10,821 nucleotides of DNA from Nanobdellota archaeon. GTDB lineage: Archaea; Nanobdellota; Nanobdellia; Pacearchaeales; GW2011-AR1. Under the pieces are notes generated by a model. The model searched no databases and was not told where the DNA came from. It saw only the letters and a list, made by a program, of their open reading frames with translations. Location of the stretch: NCBI GenBank assembly GCA_018817905.1, contig JAHISS010000052.1:1-10821 (forward strand). The letters run 5' to 3'. The position numbers and the translations under genes were made by a program. This document shows, in pieces, positions 4,664 through 10,821 of this stretch. Each line of letters opens with the position of its first letter. Position 1 is the first letter of the stretch.

Positions 4664-5111
4664 GCTAAAAGAAGAAGAAAAACTGCAATTAGTCGAATCA
4701 AGCGAAGAATTGAAGCAGTCATACATCGAGAAATCAGAAAGCAACTTAGAATCCTCAAAAATACTCCTAGACAACGACAAGTTAGAAGAATCAATTAGTT
4801 TAACCTATTACAGCATGTATCACCTGCTAACAGCCCTTTTGTTCAAAACAGGAATAAAATGTGAAAACCATTCAGGTTCAATAATCTTGCTAAAGGAAAT
4901 CTTCGACTTAAACAACTTAGAAATTTCAAAAGCAAAGTCTGAAAGAATAGACAAACAATACTACACAGATTTCAAGGTAACAAAAGAGGAAATAACCGGG
5001 GCGATCAAAAACGCCGAACTCTTCAATACAAATCTTTTTGATTTTATATCCAAATTAACGAACGAATCTATTAAAAGGTACAGAAGCAAACTTTCTGAAT
5101 TAATAAAATGA
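4638..5111 (+). CDS. HEPN-domain protein, putative toxin partner of the MNT gene
   Basis: A 157-residue all-helical protein. The core helix SLTYYSMYHLLTALLFKTGI (54-73), followed by an N-H-S-G turn (77-80), is the hallmark YY-x-M-x-H-x3-A-LL of HEPN domains. HEPN toxins are ribonucleases with an R-x4-6-H motif; in the MntA/HepT type this is R-x4-H-x-Y, the tyrosine being AMPylated by the partner. Here the matching place reads RIDKQYY (R103 to Y109), so Tyr stands where His is expected. Catalysis may be lost or the protein may belong to the PF05168-type HEPN group in which that His is not conserved. It overlaps the upstream MNT gene by 26 nt and its TGA overlaps the ATG of rnp3. It lacks a promoter of its own and is presumably co-transcribed. 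A membrane or secretion signal is absent. Confidence 0.8.
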   Translation: MKKINFLTKLKEEEKLQLVESSEELKQSYIEKSESNLESSKILLDNDKLEESISLTYYSMYHLLTALLFKTGIKCENHSGSIILLKEIFDLNNLEISKAKSERIDKQYYTDFKVTKEEITGAIKNAELFNTNLFDFISKLTNESIKRYRSKLSELIK

Positions 5112-5542
5112 CATCCACATCAAACATCCAGCAGGCGAAGAACCAAATAAAATCAGCAACGCCCCCGATAATCCTCCAAGCACAATCGTCCGACTTCAAC
5201 CGCAAGCTCCTTGAATACGGCAAGTTCGACATTCTCTTAGATATTCACAACACGCAAGGAAAAGACAAACCAAAACAACTTTCATCAGGATTAAACCACG
5301 TTCTCGCAAAAATCGCGGCAAAAAACAAAGTTGCAATAGGCATCGACCTAAAACCTCTCCGCGAAATTAAAGACAAAAAACAAAAAGCCCTCGCATTAGC
5401 AAGAATAAAACAAAACATAAAAATCTGCAGGAAAGCAAAATGCAAACTCGCCGTCATAAACGCAAAAGACAAAAAAGACAGCGCTAACTTTCTTCTCTCG
5501 CTCGGCGCTTCAACAAAACAGACAAGTAACTATAAATTCTAA
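5108..5542 (+). CDS. rnp3: RNase P protein component 3 (Rpp30 family), N-terminally truncated
   Basis: A protein subunit of archaeal RNase P, which removes 5' leaders from pre-tRNA, with a TIM-barrel-like fold. The 144 residues show PPIILQAQSSDFNRKLLEYG, FDILLDIHN, the family-typical SSGLNHVLAKIAAKNKVAIG (59-78), LARIKQNIKICRKAKCKLAV and a C-terminal LLSLG turn. Full-length archaeal homologues are usually a little over 200 residues. Compared from memory with the Pyrococcus protein, this copy starts near the third strand and lacks roughly the first 50-60 residues. It cannot be extended, because an in-frame TGA lies at 5096-5098, only 10 bases before the ATG. The ATG overlaps the HEPN stop as ATGA. 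Codon use changes here from ATA/TTA-rich to C-ending codons, marking a junction. It may be a short functional subunit, or a gene whose 5' end was replaced by the TA pair. Confidence 0.75.
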   Translation: MTSTSNIQQAKNQIKSATPPIILQAQSSDFNRKLLEYGKFDILLDIHNTQGKDKPKQLSSGLNHVLAKIAAKNKVAIGIDLKPLREIKDKKQKALALARIKQNIKICRKAKCKLAVINAKDKKDSANFLLSLGASTKQTSNYKF

Positions 5543-5633
5543 TCGACCTATTTCATGATTAGATATAAAAAATCCAGCCACGATAATAACACCCCCTGGT
5601 TTAGGAGATAATCATTTGGGTTGCTTAAACATA

Positions 5634-5639
5634 TTTTTT
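5634..5639 (+). terminator. T6 tract behind rnp3
   Basis: ATATTTTTTAAAT about 95 nt past the rnp3 stop is the only T-tract before the pheS promoter and may end the MNT-HEPN-rnp3 transcript. The rest of 5543-5710 is AT-rich with no feature I can support other than the pheS TATA box. Confidence 0.3.
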
Positions 5640-5681
5640 AAATAATAAATTATATCTTAATTTCAAAGAAGTAACAATACC

Positions 5682-5687
5682 TTTATA
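5682..5687 (+). promoter_or_regulatory. TATA box of the pheS operon
   Basis: CTTTATAACT, with TTTATA centred 26 nt upstream of the pheS ATG at 5711 and no Shine-Dalgarno between, indicating a leaderless first cistron. It is the only clear promoter before 9624. Confidence 0.6.
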
Positions 5688-5710
5688 ACTACTAATTTAT
5701 TTTATCAACG

Positions 5711-7216
5711 ATGGACCAAAGTATTTTAGAAAAGCTTTCGCCCTTAGAAAGAAAAATAATCCCTTATCTCACACTTCCAATAAAAGAAATCAAAGAAAAA
5801 ACAAAACTAGACTCAACATCTTTGTTAAGAGCTTTGAAATTTCTTGAAAACAAAAACCTTGTCAAAGTTAACATTAAAAAAAAGAAGCTCATCGAACTCG
5901 GCACAAACGGGATTTATTATACCAAAAATCATTTACCAGAAAGAAAATTAATTTCAATTTTAGAAAACAACAAACCGCTTGCAATAGCAGAAGCAAAAAA
6001 AATCTCTAAACTTTCAGACAACGAGTTCAATGTCTCATTAGGAATACTAAAAAATAAGTCATTTATCGAATTAAAAAATGGGAAGATTTTCCTGGCAGTT
6101 TCAAAAGAAATTCTCGCGAGAAAAACAATTGAAGAAACTTTCCTCGAAGCACTTCCTGCAGAAGAAACTTCGTTGAACGAAGAACAACTCCATGTTCTCA
6201 ATCTCCTAAAAAAAAGAAAAAACATTATTGAGCTCCAGGAAAAAAATATCTTGTCTTTCGAATTAACAGAAGCCGGAAAACAACTTGCCGGAAAAAAGAT
6301 AGAACAAAACCTAATTGAAGAACTGACTCCGACGATAATAAAAAACTGGAAAAGAAACAAAAAGTTCAGAAAGTATGACGTCCTTTCTAAAGTTCCAAAG
6401 ACCTTCGGCGGAAAAAGGCATTTTGTAAACCAGGCTATCTCGCATGCAAAACAGATTTGGCTCGACCTCGGCTTCAAAGAGATGACTAGCTCCAAAATTC
6501 AAACTTCTTTCTGGAATTTCGACGCGCTTTTCACAGCGCAAGACCATCCAGTCAGAGACCTGCACGACACTTTTTTCGTCACAGATACAGAAGGCAGACT
6601 CCCTGAAAAAAAATTAGTCAGTAAGGTGAAACAAGCTCACGAGCAAGGAGTGGACAAAAGTAAGGGCTGGCAATATTCCTGGAGCGAAGAAGATGCAAAG
6701 AAAGTCGTGCTGAGAACGCACACAACCTGCCTCTCGGCAAAAACTCTCGCATCTCTCGACGTGAACAAAGACATTCCAGCAAAATTCTTCTCGATAGGCA
6801 AGTGTTTCAGAAACGAAACAGTCGATTGGTCCCACGGTTTCGAATTCAACCAAACCGAGGGAATCGTCATAGACCGGAACACAACGCTCAGACATCTTTT
6901 AGGCTATCTAAAAGAATTTTACAAAAAAATGGGATTCGACAAAGTAAGATTCGCGCCAGGATATTTTCCCTACACGGAACCAAGTGTAGAAATAAATGTA
7001 TTCCATCCTGAAAAAAAAGTCTGGCTAGAACTAGGAGGCGCAGGAATCTTCCGCCCAGAAATAACAATTCCCCTCTTGGGAACAAAGATACCAGTGCTGG
7101 CCTGGGGCCAAGGCTTCGACAGAATAATCACGGATGCCTACAAAATCAAAGACCTCAGACAACTTTATGAAAACGACCTTAAAGATTTAAGAAACAAAGA
7201 GGTGATGGTGAAATAA
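5711..7216 (+). CDS. pheS: Phenylalanyl-tRNA synthetase alpha subunit, archaeal type
   Basis: The catalytic subunit of the cytosolic (alpha-beta)2 PheRS, charging tRNA-Phe. The first 200 residues hold the winged-helix-like repeats of archaeal/eukaryal PheS (IKEIKEKTKLDSTSLLRAL and similar). The class II catalytic core follows: motif 1 region with GFKEMTSSKIQTSFWNFDAL (254-273), AQDHPVRDLHDTFF (276-289), RTHTTCLSA (335-343), motif 2 FRNETVDWSHGFEFNQTEG (366-384), GAGIFRPEI motif 3 (443-451) and GQGFDRI (466-472). At 501 residues it is the usual archaeal length and nothing is missing. The start is supported by the TATA box 26 nt upstream. In most genomes pheT follows directly; here an exonuclease gene starts one base after the TAA, and pheT lies 773 bp farther on. 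Confidence 0.96.
   Translation: MDQSILEKLSPLERKIIPYLTLPIKEIKEKTKLDSTSLLRALKFLENKNLVKVNIKKKKLIELGTNGIYYTKNHLPERKLISILENNKPLAIAEAKKISKLSDNEFNVSLGILKNKSFIELKNGKIFLAVSKEILARKTIEETFLEALPAEETSLNEEQLHVLNLLKKRKNIIELQEKNILSFELTEAGKQLAGKKIEQNLIEELTPTIIKNWKRNKKFRKYDVLSKVPKTFGGKRHFVNQAISHAKQIWLDLGFKEMTSSKIQTSFWNFDALFTAQDHPVRDLHDTFFVTDTEGRLPEKKLVSKVKQAHEQGVDKSKGWQYSWSEEDAKKVVLRTHTTCLSAKTLASLDVNKDIPAKFFSIGKCFRNETVDWSHGFEFNQTEGIVIDRNTTLRHLLGYLKEFYKKMGFDKVRFAPGYFPYTEPSVEINVFHPEKKVWLELGGAGIFRPEITIPLLGTKIPVLAWGQGFDRIITDAYKIKDLRQLYENDLKDLRNKEVMVK
7199..7211 (+). promoter_or_regulatory. Tandem Shine-Dalgarno sites for the exonuclease gene
   Basis: GAGGTGA (7199-7205) and GGTGA (7207-7211) complement the 3' end of archaeal 16S rRNA. 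They lie inside the last pheS codons, 12 and 6 bases before the ATG at 7218. They support that start and efficient internal initiation, in contrast to the apparently leaderless first genes of operons here. Confidence 0.6.
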
Positions 7217-7217
7217 A

Positions 7218-7817
7218 ATGGAAGAAATTTACATCTCAACAGACATAGAAGCAGACGGGCCAATACCCGGAGAATATTCCATGCTTAGTCTAGGTTCAGT
7301 AGCCTTAGATGAAGATGGAAAAATACTGGGAAAATTTTACAAAAAATTAAAGACTTTAGAACACGCTAAACAACATCCTCAAACCATAGAATTCTGGAAC
7401 AAAAATAAAAAAGCATACGCCGAGGCCACATCCAATCCAGAATCGCCAGAGAAAGTGATGAAGGAATATTCTAATTGGTTGGAAAAAATATCGGAAAAGC
7501 ATAACAAAGAATTATATTTCTTAGCATATCCAGCCACATGGGATTTTATGTTTGTATCTTGGTATTTAATTAAATTTGTAAAAAGATATGAAAAAAATCA
7601 TTTCCTAGATGTTCCATTCCATCATCAGGGAATAGATATAAGAACATTTGCAATGGCTCATTTGAAAAAACCTTATTCACAATCAGGAACTAGTGCCTGG
7701 CCAGAAAGTCTCTTGAAAATAGAAAAACCCAAAGACTTTTTAGAACACAAAGCAGTTGACGATGCTCTTAAACAAGGGTTACTATTCATTAACTTACTAA
7801 AGGAAAATAAAAAATGA
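7218..7817 (+). CDS. DEDDh-family 3'-5' exonuclease (RNase H fold)
   Basis: A 199-residue protein with all motifs of a DEDDh exonuclease. ExoI is STDIEADG (D9, E11). ExoII is in FLAYPATWDFMF (D109). ExoIII is HKAVDDA (H177 and D182, the H-x4-D signature). The first strand-turn, DIEADGP…SMLSLGSVAL, and the overall length resemble the small 3'-5' exoribonuclease group exemplified by mycobacterial Rv2179c, more than the proofreading DnaQ subunit. With four acidic residues and the histidine present, it is predicted active on RNA or DNA 3' ends with two metals. It starts one base after pheS and its TGA overlaps the next ATG, so it is translated within the pheST operon. More T-ending codons than its neighbours suggest a separate origin. 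The substrate is unknown; a tRNA-related role is only a guess from position. Confidence 0.87.
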   Translation: MEEIYISTDIEADGPIPGEYSMLSLGSVALDEDGKILGKFYKKLKTLEHAKQHPQTIEFWNKNKKAYAEATSNPESPEKVMKEYSNWLEKISEKHNKELYFLAYPATWDFMFVSWYLIKFVKRYEKNHFLDVPFHHQGIDIRTFAMAHLKKPYSQSGTSAWPESLLKIEKPKDFLEHKAVDDALKQGLLFINLLKENKK

Positions 7818-8002
7818 CACTAAAAAAAATAGACAAAAGCATTTACATAACAGCCATATTATTCGTAACCCTAATATCAGTCATCTTCTCTTCTTATGCG
7901 AATTTATTTATTTTAATGTTTTCAATGATTATTCTCATTATAATTTTAGGCATGGACAACTATTATAATAAAAAATTCAAAAAAATAAAATGTCCAACGT
8001 AA
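7814..8002 (+). CDS. Small two-helix membrane protein
   Basis: A 62-residue microprotein. A short basic N-terminus (MTLKKIDKS) leads into a hydrophobic helix of about 20 residues (IYITAILFVTLISVIFSSY). After a brief turn comes a second helix (LFILMFSMIILIIILGM) and then a basic tail with KKFKKIK. The positive-inside rule puts both ends in the cytoplasm. The family is not recognised. The ATG overlaps the exonuclease stop (ATGA) and its last 13 bases overlap the pheT start, so translation is probably coupled on both sides. AAAGGAAAA upstream may act as a weak ribosome site. It could anchor the exonuclease at the membrane or be an independent toxin-like peptide; the sequence does not decide. Confidence 0.7.
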   Translation: MTLKKIDKSIYITAILFVTLISVIFSSYANLFILMFSMIILIIILGMDNYYNKKFKKIKCPT

Positions 8003-9624
8003 CTTTCCCGCGCAAAGAATTTGAAAAGGAAATAAAACTAACAGACGAAGTTATAGAAAAAATCTCACTATTCGGAACTCCGCTTGAAAAAATCACCAAT
8101 GAAGAAATTGAAATTGAAATTTTCCCAAACCGCCCTGACCTGCTTTCAATGCAAGGCTACCTTCGCGGGTTCAAGGCATTCCTCGGAAAAGAAACAGGAA
8201 TCAAAAAATACAAGCTGCAAAAACCAGAAAAAAACCACCACGTAAAAATTGATTCTTCAGTCAAAGAAGTCAGACCGTTCACAGCGTGCGCAATTGTGAA
8301 AAATCTCAAATTCTCCGACGACAAAATAAAAGAAATAATCGAGTTGCAGGAAAAACTGCACATCACAATCGGAAGAAACAGAAAAAAACTTGCGATTGGG
8401 ATTTACCCCTTAGAAAAAATTTCTCTTCCAATTAAATACGAGGCTCGCCAACCTGAAAAGATTAGGTTCATCCCGTTAGAAGAAACAAACGAAATGGACG
8501 GGAACCAAATACTTTCTAAACATCCTGCAGGAAAAGAATACTCGCACTTACTCGAAGGCAAAGACAAATTCCCAATTTTTATCGACGCAAAAGGAAAAAT
8601 TCTTTCAATGCCTCCGATAATAAACAGTAATGACACCGGAAAAATAACTTTCGACACAAAAGACGTTTTTATAGAATGCTCTGGATTCCACCTTGAAACA
8701 TTGCAAAGAACGCTCAACATAATTGTCACAACACTCGCAGAGATGGGCGGAAAAATCTGCCAGATGACCCTGGATTACGGAAAAGAAAAAATAACAACTC
8801 CAGATATCTCTCCGGAAAAAATTAAACTCTCTCTGGAAAACACAAACAAACTCCTCGGTCTTGAATTAAAAGAAAAAGACCTCGAGAAACTTCTTCCAAA
8901 AATGGGTCATGATTACAAGAATAAAACCGTGAGCGTCGCGCCATGGCGAACCGATATCCTCCACGAAGTTGACATTATTGAAGACATTGCAATTGCTTAT
9001 GGCTACGAAAAACTCGTCCCAGAACTACCAAACATTTCAACAATTGCTGAAGAAGCGCCAAAAGAAAAAATAATTTCAAAGCTCGCTGAAATCCTCGTCG
9101 GCTTAGGCTTAACAGAAATTTCCACCTACCACCTAATCAAACAAGAAGAATCTGAAATAACAAAACTCCCTGAAAAAATCAAACTCGAAGATTCAAAAAC
9201 AGAATACAAAATTCTCCGTCCAAATCTGCTAATCCCAGCACTTCGCATCTTGTCAGAAAACAAAGACAATGAATATCCGCAAAACATCTTCGAGCTCGGC
9301 ACTGTCTTCACAAAAGACGAAAAGTCAGAAACAGGAATTAAGGAAACTGAAAATTTAATCGTGACTTGCTCTCCTGCAAATTTCACAAAAATGAAACAAA
9401 TCCTAAATAACCTTGCAAGTTCCCTAAATCTACAATTTGATTTCGAAGAAGCCACACATCTGCAGTTAATTGATGGAAGAACTGCTCAAATAAAAATTAA
9501 TAACAAACCAGCAGGTTATCTGGGCGAACTGCATCCGGAAACATTAAGGGCTTGGGGAATTAAAATGCCAGTTGGTGTTTTGGAAATTTCGCTGGAAGAA
9601 ATATTTAAGGAATTGGATAAATAA
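7990..9624 (+). CDS. pheT: Phenylalanyl-tRNA synthetase beta subunit, archaeal type
   Basis: The beta subunit of cytosolic PheRS, which binds tRNA-Phe and edits mischarged Tyr-tRNA-Phe. The 544-residue length is typical for archaea, which lack the bacterial N-terminal EMAP-like extension. The sequence shows the B1-type IEIFPNRPDLLSMQGYLRGF (about 42-61), a B3/B4 editing-domain region with CSGFHLETLQ, and the B5 domain with PWRTDILHEVDIIEDIAIAY (318-337, with the acidic residues that bind Mg). The inactive class II-like core follows, with a LTEISTYHL strand and GELHPETLRAWGI near the C-terminus. The ATG at 7990 overlaps the microprotein gene by 13 nt and has no obvious Shine-Dalgarno, so expression probably depends on coupling or read-through from the pheS promoter. 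The operon ends in a T-rich tract at 9765. Confidence 0.95.
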   Translation: MSNVTFPRKEFEKEIKLTDEVIEKISLFGTPLEKITNEEIEIEIFPNRPDLLSMQGYLRGFKAFLGKETGIKKYKLQKPEKNHHVKIDSSVKEVRPFTACAIVKNLKFSDDKIKEIIELQEKLHITIGRNRKKLAIGIYPLEKISLPIKYEARQPEKIRFIPLEETNEMDGNQILSKHPAGKEYSHLLEGKDKFPIFIDAKGKILSMPPIINSNDTGKITFDTKDVFIECSGFHLETLQRTLNIIVTTLAEMGGKICQMTLDYGKEKITTPDISPEKIKLSLENTNKLLGLELKEKDLEKLLPKMGHDYKNKTVSVAPWRTDILHEVDIIEDIAIAYGYEKLVPELPNISTIAEEAPKEKIISKLAEILVGLGLTEISTYHLIKQEESEITKLPEKIKLEDSKTEYKILRPNLLIPALRILSENKDNEYPQNIFELGTVFTKDEKSETGIKETENLIVTCSPANFTKMKQILNNLASSLNLQFDFEEATHLQLIDGRTAQIKINNKPAGYLGELHPETLRAWGIKMPVGVLEISLEEIFKELDK

Positions 9625-9764
9625 TCAATCTCCCAACCACAGCAATAAAACCAAAAGAAAATCAATATCATCCCATCTGTTCCTGGCGAGCGTATTACGT
9701 ACCACTAATTTAATTCAATAAGGTGCGTGGTCGCGAGTTGATGTGATAATCTTGGGGCAGGGCG

Positions 9765-9780
9765 TTTTTCTTTTCTGTTT
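9765..9780 (+). terminator. T-rich tract ending the pheS-pheT operon
   Basis: GTTTTTCTTTTCTGTTT follows a GGGGCAGGGCG segment about 140 nt after pheT, immediately before a convergent gene. This is a plausible archaeal U-tract terminator. The preceding stretch (9625-9764) has no gene I can support. Confidence 0.5.
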
Positions 9781-9782
9781 AA

Positions 9783-10250
9783 CTATCCAAAATAACTTCT
9801 CTCCTTCTTAGCCAAATCATTATTCGGCTTCTTCATATTTGCAAACATCTTCCTAAAGTCCGGCTTCAGCTCGCCCCAAACTTCAAAAACTTTTTTTATC
9901 AACTCTGCCTCTGCTTTCTCGTCGTAATCAATCTCCCGCTCAAGCGAAAGAACACTCAGCTCCGAAAACTCCACATAAATTTTATTAATTATTTTCTTGT
10001 CTCCATCACCCATTGCTCTAATATAAGAAAGATACATTCGCGGAGCATTCATCGGATTCAAAAGCATTTCCATAAAACCGAGCGAGTTCACAATCTTTTC
10101 CATCATCACTTTCCGAATAGCCCGCAGCAGCGTGTCGCTCTCTCTGTCAATCTTCCCGACCTCAAAATCCTCGTCCAACTCCTGAAAACTCGGCAGATTG
10201 TACTTCTCTACAAACTTCACATACTCGTCCTTTAACTCGTCAAATTCCAT
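9783..10250 (-). CDS. Conserved-looking acidic helical protein of unknown function
   Basis: A 155-residue soluble, largely alpha-helical acidic protein. The N-terminus FDELKDEYVKFVEKYNLPSF leads to a segment QELDEDFEVGKIDRESDTLL and a basic-amphipathic helix LRAIRKVMMEKIVNSLGFME. Next come LLNPMNAPRMYLSYIRAM, then EFSELSVLSLEREIDYDEKA, ending in a Lys-rich tail. The 'LPSFxELDxxFEVxKI' opening resembles uncharacterised proteins seen in DPANN genomes; no function is known to me. No catalytic motif, membrane segment or signal is visible. The start is supported by an ATATAAAAA box on the minus strand centred about 27 nt upstream. It is convergent with the pheST operon, and the upstream neighbour on the same strand (10281-10784) ends 30 bp before its start. 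Confidence 0.78.
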   Translation of the reverse strand: MEFDELKDEYVKFVEKYNLPSFQELDEDFEVGKIDRESDTLLRAIRKVMMEKIVNSLGFMEMLLNPMNAPRMYLSYIRAMGDGDKKIINKIYVEFSELSVLSLEREIDYDEKAEAELIKKVFEVWGELKPDFRKMFANMKKPNNDLAKKERSYFG

Positions 10251-10270
10251 AAAGCTCTCAGAAAAAAGAT

Positions 10271-10280
10271 GTTTTTATAT
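10271..10280 (-). promoter_or_regulatory. TATA box of the 9783-10250 gene
   Basis: ATATAAAAAC on the minus strand, about 27 nt before the ATG at 10250. It sits right at the end of the preceding minus-strand gene, so this gene can be transcribed on its own. Confidence 0.55.
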
Positions 10281-10784
10281 TTATCTAAAGCCCCGCCTAA
10301 TTTCACAAACTAATGAACACAAATTTGCCAAAACAGGAATAGCAAAAACTTCAGGATGTCCTGCTTCTGAGATAGAATAATATCCATACGCTTGTAATGC
10401 CAAAGAAGAAACACCTACTGCTACTGCACCAAACAAAGTCCCACCAAGAATAAAAATTGCCTTCTCAGCTCTAGACAGCCCATCTCTTGGAGACAAATCT
10501 CTCAAAGCCTCCTCAGCTTTCCCTATTGCTTTTTGATGTTGGATTCTTACATCTGCAGGCAATTCATCGTAAGATGGTCTCTTCACCTTAATCCTATTAT
10601 CAAACAATAACTCTCCAGTTTCAGCTTGATGTTCTAATTCTATAACTTCTAGAAAGTGTCTCTCACGATTCTCATTCCCAATATAGCGCCTTACAACAGT
10701 TGGAATCTTATACGGCATCGTAGCAACATTAAGAGAAAAGCTAGTTCCAAGTTTCAAAGCATCACCAACCATAGTTCTTCCCAT
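10281..10784 (-). CDS. Uncharacterised protein with two C-terminal membrane segments
   Basis: A 167-residue protein of unrecognised family. Residues 1-30 are mildly hydrophobic (LKLGTSFSLNVATMPYKIPT) and 31-105 are charged and soluble (RRYIGNENRERHFLEVIELE, then KVKRPSYDELPADVRIQHQK and a helix KAIGKAEEALRDL). A Gly/Ala-rich membrane helix follows at about 109-133 (AIFILGGTLFGAVAVGVSSL), then a polar loop, then a second hydrophobic stretch at 145-162 (VFAIPVLANLCSLVC) and a basic tail EIRRGFR. By the positive-inside rule both termini face the cytoplasm. The ATG is supported by TATAAA on the minus strand about 27 nt upstream. An internal ATG (codon 5) would shorten it by only four residues. 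Confidence 0.7.
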   Translation of the reverse strand: MGRTMVGDALKLGTSFSLNVATMPYKIPTVVRRYIGNENRERHFLEVIELEHQAETGELLFDNRIKVKRPSYDELPADVRIQHQKAIGKAEEALRDLSPRDGLSRAEKAIFILGGTLFGAVAVGVSSLALQAYGYYSISEAGHPEVFAIPVLANLCSLVCEIRRGFR

Positions 10785-10807
10785 AAAATCAAAATCCCAA
10801 ACGGCTT

Positions 10808-10813
10808 TTTATA
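10808..10813 (-). promoter_or_regulatory. TATA box of the 10281-10784 gene
   Basis: TATAAA on the minus strand (within AATTATAAAAAG), centred about 27 nt upstream of the ATG at 10784, close to the right window edge. Confidence 0.55.
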
Positions 10814-10821
10814 ATTAACTA

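Noticed and set aside
9625..9764. Possible structured RNA in the gap after pheT (GCGAGCG… and GTGCGTGGTCGCGAG)
   Set aside because: The potential stems are short and interrupted, and no C/D or H/ACA box arrangement could be drawn.

Overview
The window looks like a piece of a small AT-rich archaeal genome, most likely from the DPANN group (Pacearchaeota/Woesearchaeota-like; the lineage is an inference). The support is an archaeal-type UMP kinase, archaeal-type PheS and PheT, an archaeal/eukaryal RNase P protein (RNP3/Rpp30), a tRNA-Trp interrupted by an intron with a canonical bulge-helix-bulge, and TATA boxes centred 25-27 nt upstream of start codons, which implies leaderless mRNAs.

Layout. 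1-188: the C-terminal end of a probable DUF2779 exonuclease-like protein. 255-671 (-): a BNR/sialidase-like reading frame broken by two TAG codons. 754-877 (-): intron-containing tRNA-Trp(CCA), preceded by a tRNA-like structured element (891-960) that repeats the first 14 nt of the tRNA. 1015-1455 and 1761-2363: two proteins without assigned function, the second resembling an isolated N-terminal domain of a secretion/pilus ATPase. A repeat of about 110-140 bp follows each of them, with three copies in total. 2564-3028 (-): unknown protein, divergent from pyrH (3140-3832). 3837-4114: a decayed gene. 4115-5111: a nucleotidyltransferase (MNT)/HEPN toxin-antitoxin-like pair running directly into a 5'-truncated rnp3 (5108-5542). 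5711-9624: the pheS-pheT operon with two accessory genes wedged inside, a DEDDh exonuclease and a two-helix membrane microprotein, packed with 1-nt spacing or overlaps. 9783-10784 (-): two uncharacterised proteins, the second with two membrane segments.

Functionally the region joins housekeeping genes (pyrimidine nucleotide synthesis, tRNA-Phe charging, tRNA-Trp, RNase P) with small insertions of mobile or defence character. The TA pair sits where the N-terminal part of RNP3 should be, and the exonuclease plus microprotein sit where pheS and pheT would normally touch. No complete transposon, CRISPR array or replication origin is visible. The most unusual points are the split pheST operon, the TA-RNP3 junction, the tRNA-Trp/tRNA-like tandem with its palindromic promoter, and the three-copy intergenic repeat.
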